A stretch of 10,657 nt of DNA from Clostridiales bacterium (GTDB lineage: Bacteria; Bacillota_A; Clostridia; Oscillospirales; Oscillospiraceae). Below the pieces are notes generated by a model that saw nothing but the letters and a program-made list of their open reading frames with translations, did no database searches and had not been told where the DNA came from. The position numbers and the translations under genes are program-made. Positions 5,992-10,657 of the stretch are shown here, piece by piece; position 1 is the first letter of the stretch; each line of letters opens with the position of its first letter. The stretch spans positions 1 through 10,657 of the forward strand of contig DXUR01000067.1 of assembly GCA_019417795.1 (NCBI GenBank), in the 5' to 3' direction.

Positions 5992-6279
5992 ATGGAGGGC
6001 AAAAAGAACCTCTGTGCCATGATCCCGGCAGAGCTTCACACAAGGATCATGGCAGAGAAAGAAGAAATGAAGCTGGGTACACTGGCGGAATATGTGGAGC
6101 GCATCTTCGCAGAACACTTTGAAGGAGGAAACGATATGCAGACAGAACGGACCCTTGCGGTGAAAATCTCCGCGGAACTCTTCGACCGCCTGAAAGAGTA
6201 TCTGGAAAAGAATCACCTGAAGCAGAAGGACTTCATCACGCAACTGCTCCAGCAGGCGCTGGACAACGCAGAAGAATAA
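5992..6279 (+). CDS. Tandem ribbon-helix-helix (RHH) DNA-binding-like protein
   Basis: The 95 residues consist of two copies of the same fold. Residues 4-44 open with NLCAMIPAELHTRI and residues 52-95 with TLAVKISAELFDRL. Each copy has a short strand, then two helices (about EKEEMKL-GTLAEYVERIFAEHF and KNHLKQKDFITQLLQQAL). This is the layout of Arc/MetJ-type repressors, which act as dimers, so two copies in one chain could fold as a pseudo-dimer. AGGAAAGGAG lies just upstream of the ATG at 5992. A second strong ribosome binding site and ATG lie between the halves, so the second domain may also be made alone. It stands between the methyltransferase and the VirB-like genes, where a regulator or relaxosome accessory protein is expected. 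The exact target is unknown. Confidence 0.75.
   Translation: MEGKKNLCAMIPAELHTRIMAEKEEMKLGTLAEYVERIFAEHFEGGNDMQTERTLAVKISAELFDRLKEYLEKNHLKQKDFITQLLQQALDNAEE
6124..6138 (+). promoter_or_regulatory. Internal ribosome binding site and ATG between the two RHH halves
   Basis: GGAGG (6124-6128) is 7 bases before the in-frame ATG at 6136, at the junction of the two RHH copies. Translation from it would give a 47-residue protein, MQTERTLAVKIS onward, containing just the second domain. Confidence 0.5.
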
Positions 6280-6290
6280 TCAAATCACTG

Positions 6291-6326
6291 GATGGCCGCA
6301 GGGAAACCTGCGGCCATCTCTATTCT
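6291..6326 (+). terminator. Perfect GAAA-capped hairpin after the RHH gene
   Basis: GATGGCCGCAGG (6291-6302) and CCTGCGGCCATC (6307-6318) form an uninterrupted 12-bp stem with a GAAA tetraloop, 11 bases after the RHH stop. The following TCTATTCT is only moderately T-rich. It may be a partial terminator that lowers expression of the downstream VirB-like genes, or an RNA stabiliser. Confidence 0.5.
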
Positions 6327-6332
6327 CCGGAG

Positions 6333-6605
6333 GTGAGAACAATTTATATTTACCCTGATAATTTGACCGCAAAAGCCATGCTGTGGCTTTGGGAGCTGCG
6401 GGACATCGGCATCATCGGCGTGGGACTTCTTATCTCTGTTCTGGCGCTGACCCAGACCGGTATCGCCCTGCCGCTGGTGCTGACGGCTGTTTACGCTTTT
6501 CTCAGCATTCGCTTCGACGGCACCAGCATATTGGATTTTCTCAAATATGCCGCTGCGTTCCTGATCACAAAGCAGCAATTCTATGATTGGAGGTTGGAGT
6601 CGTGA
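6333..6605 (+). CDS. PrgI/VirB3-like small conjugation membrane protein
   Basis: This protein of up to 90 residues has a short YIYPDN-type N-terminus, two hydrophobic segments (about 24-40 and 43-60) joined by a tight turn, and a basic/aromatic C-terminal end (LITKQQFYDWRLES). Small two-helix proteins of this type (PrgI, VirB3) lie directly before VirB4 in Gram-positive transfer operons and are thought to anchor the ATPase to the membrane channel. The start is uncertain. The GTG at 6333 overlaps the Shine-Dalgarno sequence GGAGG (6329-6333), whereas an ATT at 6342 would have ideal spacing but be a rare start codon. The stop overlaps the next gene's GTG start (GTGA). The family call rests on size, topology and position. 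Confidence 0.75.
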   Translation: MRTIYIYPDNLTAKAMLWLWELRDIGIIGVGLLISVLALTQTGIALPLVLTAVYAFLSIRFDGTSILDFLKYAAAFLITKQQFYDWRLES

Positions 6606-7186
6606 GTAAAAAGCAGAAAAAGGACAAAGCCGCCCGCTCCACACGGCAGCTCATGGGCATTGAAGAGATCAAGGACTACTGCATTGCCACCCGCATGGGC
6701 AATCTCGTGTTTTTTATCATCAAGCCCACTAACATCTCCGTCCTGCCGGATTCCAGTATCAGCGCCCGCATCTATGCGCTGCTGAATGTCGTAAAGGGAC
6801 AGGCAGAGATCGAGATGCTGGCGCTCAATTCCAAGGAATCCTTCGAGCGCAATAAGGACTTCTACCGAGAGCGTCTGAGTCAGGAGGAACTGCCAGCGGT
6901 CCGCAGACTGCTGGAGCAGGACAGCAAGCACCTGGACCGTATTCAGGTGCTCATGGCGTCCAGCCGTGAGTTTTATATTATCATCCGGCTGCGTGGTGAA
7001 CAGGAGTCCGATGTGTTCTCCTACCTTTCCCGCATCGAGCAGAATATCAACGATAACGGCTTCACGACCCGCCGAGCCACCGAGCAGGATCTTAAAAAGA
7101 TGCTGGGTGTTTACTTTGAGCAGAACGTGACGACGGAAAAGTTTGAGGACTTCGACGGTGACCGCTGGGTCATTGTTGGCGAATGA
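6602..7186 (+). CDS. VirB4-associated conjugation protein resembling a stand-alone VirB4 N-terminal domain
   Basis: The protein has 194 residues from the GTG at 6602, which overlaps the previous stop and follows GGAGG (6589-6593). A TTG at 6589 would also be open, but it coincides with that Shine-Dalgarno sequence. The first 10 residues are very basic (SKKQKKDK). The rest is mixed alpha/beta with no membrane segment: strands LVFFIIKPTNISVL and EFYIIIRLRG, and a central charged helix region (FERNKDFYRERLSQEELPAVRRLLEQD). This strand-helix layout resembles the domain that precedes the ATPase in VirB4/TraC-type proteins, but no Walker motif is present. It lies immediately before the VirB4 gene, with only 13 bases between, so the two probably act together at the membrane base of the channel. 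Known relatives are annotated only as conjugal transfer proteins, so the domain relation is an inference. Confidence 0.75.
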   Translation: MSKKQKKDKAARSTRQLMGIEEIKDYCIATRMGNLVFFIIKPTNISVLPDSSISARIYALLNVVKGQAEIEMLALNSKESFERNKDFYRERLSQEELPAVRRLLEQDSKHLDRIQVLMASSREFYIIIRLRGEQESDVFSYLSRIEQNINDNGFTTRRATEQDLKKMLGVYFEQNVTTEKFEDFDGDRWVIVGE

Positions 7187-7199
7187 AGGAGGGATTCCT

Positions 7200-9032
7200 T
7201 TGGCAAAGAAAGTGAAGAAAGCAGCGCCGCAGAGCCGGGAGACTGCAAGAATCAAATCCTTCCTGGATATGATCGCACCTTCCGTGGTCAAGTTCGAACC
7301 CGATCACTTCATCTGCGGCAACACCTTCCGCTGCGTGTGGGCGCTGCGGGAATATCCCACGCAGACCGATGAGCAGGCTATTCTCCGACATCTGGGTGAA
7401 AAGGATGGGATCACGCTGCGCATCTACACCCGCCAGGTAACACCTGCCGAGGAAAAGCGCATCATCCAGAATGCTGCCAACAAAAACCGCATGGGCAGCT
7501 CCAACACCAACGACCTGCAGCAGACGATCACGGCGGAAAGCAATCTGCAGGATGTGGCATCGCTGGTGGCTTCCATGCACCGCAACCGAGAGCCGCTGCT
7601 CCACTGCGCCGTCTATATCGAGCTGACCGCTTCGGATTATAACACGCTCAAGCTGCTCCAGACCGATGTGCTGACAGAACTGGTACGGAGCAAGCTCAAT
7701 GTGGACAGGCTCCTGCTTCGTCAGCAGCAGGGATTCTGCTGTGCCAGTCCCGTGGGATACAACGCCTTCGGCCAGCAGTTCGAGCGTGTTCTCCCGGCAA
7801 GCTCTGTGGCGAATCTCTATCCCTTCAATTACAGCGGTAAAACAGATGCAAAGGGCTTCTATGTCGGGCGTGACAAGTACGGCAGCAACATCCTCGTGGA
7901 CTTCGATCAGCGCGACGAAGATAAGACCTCCGCCAACATCCTCATTCTCGGCAACTCCGGCCAGGGCAAGAGCTATCTTATGAAATTGCTCATCCTCAAT
8001 CTGCTGGAGTCCGGGAAATCGGTTATCACGCTGGATGCCGAGCATGAGCAGCAGGAAATGTGCGAGGCCGTGGGCGGCTGCTTTGCCGACCTCATGGCGG
8101 GAAAGTACATCATCAATGTGCTGGAGCCGAAATGCTGGGATGATGGCGGTGACCCGGACGATACGGCAGCACCGGAAGCCTTCCGCAAAAGCACTTTGCT
8201 GGCACAGCATGTTTCCTTCCTCAAGGACTTTTTCCGTGCCTACAAGGATTTCAGCGATGCGCACATTGACACCATCGAGATCATGGTGTCCAAGCTCTAC
8301 GCAAAATGGGGTATCACGGAGCGGAGCAACTTCCGCCGAATGCGACCGGAGGACTATCCGATCCTCTCTGACCTCTATAACCTGATCGAAGAAGAATTCA
8401 AAAGCTACGATCCCAACGCCCATCTGCTCTATACGGAAAAGCTCCTGCAGGAAGTGCTGTTGGGACTGCATTCCATGTGCAAGGGTGCGGACGCACAGTT
8501 CTTCAATGGACACACCAACATCACCTCCAGCCGCTTTCTTGTCTTTGGCGTCAAGGGAATGCTGAGTGCCGCTAAAAATGTCCGCAACGCCATGTTGTTC
8601 AATGTGCTGTCCTTCATGTCGGATAAACTTCTGACGGTCGGCAATACCGTGGCGGCACTGGACGAGCTGTATATCTGGCTGTCCAATCCCACGGCCATTG
8701 AGTACATCCGCAACTGCCTCAAGCGTGTGCGCAAAAAGGAATCCGCCATGCTGCTGGCTTCGCAGAATCTGGAGGACTTTGATCAGGAACATGTGCGCGA
8801 AATGACCAAGCCGCTGTTCAGCATCCCGCCCCACCAGTTCCTGTTCAACGCGGGATCCATTGACAAGCGCAGCTACATGGAGATGCTCCAGCTTGATGAG
8901 GCGGAGTATAACCTCATCAAGTTTCCGCAGCGCGGTGTCTGCCTGTACAAGTGCGGAAATGAGCGCTACCTGTTGGAGGTACATGCGCCAACCTATAAAG
9001 AAAAGCTGTTTGGCACGGCGGGTGGTCGCTGA
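7200..9032 (+). CDS. virB4: VirB4-type conjugation ATPase
   Basis: This 610-residue cytoplasmic ATPase powers assembly and substrate transfer of the type IV secretion channel. The chosen start is the TTG at 7200, with GGAGGG (7188-7193) 6 bases upstream. An upstream TTG at 7143 would add 19 residues but lies within the previous gene. The N-terminal domain (about 20-240) includes TFRCVWALREYP and the CCASPVGYNAFG-type block before the nucleotide-binding part. Walker A is GNSGQGKS (251-258). Walker B is AALDELYIW with D488/E489. The downstream LLASQNLEDF motif with Gln522 is typical of this RecA-like family, and SIDKRSYMEML follows. The size is normal for the Gram-positive VirB4 group. The stop overlaps the next gene's ATG by one base. 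Confidence 0.95.
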   Translation: MAKKVKKAAPQSRETARIKSFLDMIAPSVVKFEPDHFICGNTFRCVWALREYPTQTDEQAILRHLGEKDGITLRIYTRQVTPAEEKRIIQNAANKNRMGSSNTNDLQQTITAESNLQDVASLVASMHRNREPLLHCAVYIELTASDYNTLKLLQTDVLTELVRSKLNVDRLLLRQQQGFCCASPVGYNAFGQQFERVLPASSVANLYPFNYSGKTDAKGFYVGRDKYGSNILVDFDQRDEDKTSANILILGNSGQGKSYLMKLLILNLLESGKSVITLDAEHEQQEMCEAVGGCFADLMAGKYIINVLEPKCWDDGGDPDDTAAPEAFRKSTLLAQHVSFLKDFFRAYKDFSDAHIDTIEIMVSKLYAKWGITERSNFRRMRPEDYPILSDLYNLIEEEFKSYDPNAHLLYTEKLLQEVLLGLHSMCKGADAQFFNGHTNITSSRFLVFGVKGMLSAAKNVRNAMLFNVLSFMSDKLLTVGNTVAALDELYIWLSNPTAIEYIRNCLKRVRKKESAMLLASQNLEDFDQEHVREMTKPLFSIPPHQFLFNAGSIDKRSYMEMLQLDEAEYNLIKFPQRGVCLYKCGNERYLLEVHAPTYKEKLFGTAGGR

Positions 9033-10228
9033 TGGCAGTATCTGCAGGCATGATCGCAAAAGCCGCGGCGACGGTGCTCTCTAACGAAAAGCTGCGCAAA
9101 GGCGTGGGATGGACGCTGGTCGCAATTCTCTCGCCAGTCATTGTACTCATCGCACTTCTGTGTTCCATTGGCTCCGGAGGTGCGGATCACAACAACCAAG
9201 CGGTAGCTGCAGCCTTCTATGGCGTGAGTTACTCAACAGAAGTACCCGCAGAATTCCGGTATCATATCAAGGAGATGCGTACCGCTTTTTCTCTTCTGGA
9301 TTCGGCAGTGGCTTCCGTCAATGGGCAAACGGAAAGCGGAAATGGCCTTGACCCGATTCGGATCAAGGCCGTTTTTTATGCTCTCTGCTTTGGCGAGGAT
9401 GCGCCGTCCGCACGGGCGGCAAGCCGCTTCGTAGAATGCTTCTACACTTGGGAAACCCGTACCCGCACGGTAGATATTGAGAACGGCGATGGCACGGTTA
9501 CCAGCACGGTAGAAGAATACACCGTCGCTGTTCCGGTCTCACTGTATCAAGCGTATGCCAATCTGGAAGCAGAGCTTGGCAGGACGATCACAGAGGACGA
9601 CAAGAGCAATATCAACCACATCTATTCCATGATCGCCGGCGCTGCGGGCGGCGGAAATTACAGCGGTGAATTCCTTCGTGGAGATGGAAGCAGTATCGAC
9701 TTGGACATCTCAGCTTTCACCGATCCCTACAGCAAAAATGCTACTGACCTCGTGACCTACGCCAACCACGCATGGGAATCCGGCTGGGGCTATGTCTGGG
9801 GAACCTACGGCGATGTGCTGACCGAATCGCTCTTTGCCTACAAATTGGAACAGTACCCTGACGGTGTCGGCAGCTATGAAGATTTTATCCGTGCCAACTG
9901 GCTGGGCGGCAGGACCACCGACTGCGTGGGACTCATCAAGGGCTATGGCTGGTTGTCCCCGGAAACGATGACCATCGACTATGGGACTCACGGAATGCCG
10001 GATATCGGCGCCAACCAGATGTACTACAGCGCCACGGAATCTGGCACTATCGATACCATACCGGACATTCCCGGCCTTGCCGTTTGGCATGACGGACACA
10101 TCGGCGTTTACATTGGCGGCGGTCAGGTCGTTGAAGCTATGGGTACCAAGTACGGTGTCGTCAAAACAGAATTGGCTGGCCGAGGATGGACGCACTGGCT
10201 GAAGATTCCGTATATCAATTATGACTGA
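9032..10228 (+). CDS. Membrane-anchored NlpC/P60-like peptidoglycan hydrolase (VirB1-like)
   Basis: The protein has 398 residues with a short basic N-terminus, one membrane anchor at about 26-45 (WTLVAILSPVIVLIALL), and a large outside part. The C-terminal domain (about 235-395) looks like an NlpC/P60-type cysteine peptidase: Cys298 in TTDCVGLIKGYGW, His356 in WHDGHIGVYIGGG, and a following VVEAMG with Glu368 as a possible third residue. Such enzymes cut wall peptides to open a path for the mating channel. The middle region (about 55-210) is not a domain I can name; a classical lysozyme/SLT motif is not visible, unlike in many two-domain VirB1-like proteins. The ATG overlaps the VirB4 stop (TGATG), and its own ribosome binding site is weak, so it probably depends on translational coupling. 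A terminator-shaped sequence lies inside the gene at 9344-9377. Confidence 0.88.
   Translation: MAVSAGMIAKAAATVLSNEKLRKGVGWTLVAILSPVIVLIALLCSIGSGGADHNNQAVAAAFYGVSYSTEVPAEFRYHIKEMRTAFSLLDSAVASVNGQTESGNGLDPIRIKAVFYALCFGEDAPSARAASRFVECFYTWETRTRTVDIENGDGTVTSTVEEYTVAVPVSLYQAYANLEAELGRTITEDDKSNINHIYSMIAGAAGGGNYSGEFLRGDGSSIDLDISAFTDPYSKNATDLVTYANHAWESGWGYVWGTYGDVLTESLFAYKLEQYPDGVGSYEDFIRANWLGGRTTDCVGLIKGYGWLSPETMTIDYGTHGMPDIGANQMYYSATESGTIDTIPDIPGLAVWHDGHIGVYIGGGQVVEAMGTKYGVVKTELAGRGWTHWLKIPYINYD
9344..9377 (+). terminator. Intrinsic-terminator-like structure inside the hydrolase gene
   Basis: GGCCTTGA (9344-9351) pairs perfectly with TCAAGGCC (9363-9370). An inner CCG/CGG extends the stem across one C/A mismatch, leaving a 3-base loop ATT. 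A single G and six T (9372-9377) follow directly. The form is that of a strong Rho-independent terminator, yet it encodes GLDPIRIKAVF in the open frame. Translating ribosomes would mask it. Confidence 0.5.
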
Positions 10229-10239
10229 GGAGGTACGAC

Positions 10240-10512
10240 ATGAAAAAAGTAAATATCACTCTCACCTTTGACGATGACAAGCTGGATGCACTGGAGTTTT
10301 CTCTCCGCAAGGAACACTCCTCCGTGCAGGCCCGCATGGACGATGCGCTCAAGCAGCTCTATGAGCAGACGGTGCCGGAAGCTGTGCGGGAGTATCTGGA
10401 CAGCAAGGCTGTCCCTGCGTCCAAGCCCAAGCGCACTGCCAAATCCGCTGTCCCGAAAACGCCGAGTAGTGAGCCGAAGCCTGCGGCAGCCGTGGTAAAG
10501 GAGGGCAACTGA
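10240..10512 (+). CDS. DUF6103-like small protein with basic Ala/Pro/Lys tail
   Basis: This 90-residue protein begins with a strand KKVNITLTFDDDKLDALEF, then a helical region (KEHSSVQARMDDALKQLYEQTVPEAVREYLDSK). It ends in a disordered tail rich in Lys, Pro, Ala and Ser (about 57-90). The N-terminal strand followed by helices is compatible with an RHH-like or small dimeric fold, and the basic tail could contact nucleic acid. From memory it matches DUF6103 proteins found in the same position of Clostridia conjugative elements, whose function is not known. GGAGG lies 7 bases before the ATG at 10240, which is 11 bases after the hydrolase stop, so it is part of the same operon. Confidence 0.75.
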   Translation: MKKVNITLTFDDDKLDALEFSLRKEHSSVQARMDDALKQLYEQTVPEAVREYLDSKAVPASKPKRTAKSAVPKTPSSEPKPAAAVVKEGN

Positions 10513-10513
10513 T

Positions 10514-10657
10514 ATGGCACAGCAGGAAGAAATCGTCCTGTGGATCGACCAGCGATGGAAAAGAGCCATTGAGAAACATCTCAGGGATGAAACTTTACAG
10601 GAGCATCTGGAGAATGTGCTGGACGAGCTGTGCAATCAGCTTCCGGAGCGTGAGTAT
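10514..10657 (+). CDS. Unidentified protein, N-terminal 48 residues only (cut by the window end)
   Basis: The open frame starts MAQQEEIVLWIDQRWKRAIE and runs off the window end. GGAGGG lies about 9 bases before the ATG at 10514, and only one base separates it from the preceding stop, so it is surely co-translated with the DUF6103-like gene. The visible part is soluble, charged and probably helical (a coiled-coil-like run, LQEHLENVLDELCNQLPE). I cannot name the family. Position suggests a cytoplasmic accessory protein of the element. Confidence 0.7.
   Translation, partial: MAQQEEIVLWIDQRWKRAIEKHLRDETLQEHLENVLDELCNQLPEREY

Noticed and set aside
5087..6043. 318-residue open frame on the minus strand opposite the methyltransferase beta gene
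   Set aside because: It has no family features and low-complexity basic composition. The + strand frame has clear motifs IX and X and the repeat array.
7143..7199. Longer VirB4 start at TTG 7143
   Set aside because: It lies within the preceding gene without a suitable ribosome binding site, whereas TTG 7200 has GGAGGG at 6 bases.
7170..9059. 629-residue open frame on the minus strand opposite VirB4
   Set aside because: It mirrors VirB4 codon by codon, has no recognisable domain or ribosome binding site, and arises because the VirB4 codon usage avoids complements of stop codons. VirB4 motifs are all on the + strand.

Overview
The window looks like part of an integrative conjugative element (Tn1549/CTn-like family) from a gut-type Clostridia host (Bacillota). 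The evidence is strong AGGAGG-type ribosome binding sites, tightly packed same-strand genes that often overlap by 1-4 bases, moderately GC-rich coding sequence, and a recognisable transfer-gene order: pilin-like membrane protein, TrbL/VirB6-like protein, cytosine methyltransferase, PrgI/VirB3-like protein, VirB4 ATPase, NlpC/P60-like hydrolase, DUF6103-like protein. Everything I can support lies on the + strand. Genus-level assignment is not possible from this sequence alone.

Region 1 (1-2630) is a gene broken by a complete group II intron. Four bases of 5' exon (GACT) are followed by an intron that starts GTGCG and ends ...CCTAC (5-2523). Inside it are the 5' ribozyme domains, a 605-residue reverse transcriptase/maturase with an HNH domain, domain V and domain VI. 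The 3' exon (2524-2630) encodes the hydrophobic C-terminus of a small membrane protein. Splicing would join GACT to ACAGAA and restore an open frame through a split Tyr codon.

Region 2 (2641-4060) holds a soluble protein of unknown function and a polytopic TrbL/VirB6-like channel protein. They are separated by a leader with two hairpins.

Region 3 (4057-5875) is the most unusual part: a C5-cytosine DNA methyltransferase encoded by two genes in different frames that overlap by 374 bases. The first (229 aa) has motifs I to VIII. The second (500 aa) starts inside the first behind its own Shine-Dalgarno sequence. It carries a conserved-looking N-terminal part, a central array of 7-8 diverged repeats where the target recognition domain should be, and motifs IX and X at its C-terminus. 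It resembles an enlarged version of the two-polypeptide methyltransferases M.EcoHK31I and M.AquI. Its likely job is to mark the element's DNA against host restriction.

Region 4 (5992-10228) is the transfer ATPase block: a tandem ribbon-helix-helix protein with an internal start site, a hairpin, a PrgI/VirB3-like protein, a small companion protein that resembles the N-terminal domain of VirB4-type ATPases, the VirB4 ATPase, and a membrane-anchored NlpC/P60-like peptidoglycan hydrolase. The last gene contains a terminator-shaped sequence inside its coding region. The window ends with a DUF6103-like protein and the first 48 codons of an unidentified gene (10240-10657).
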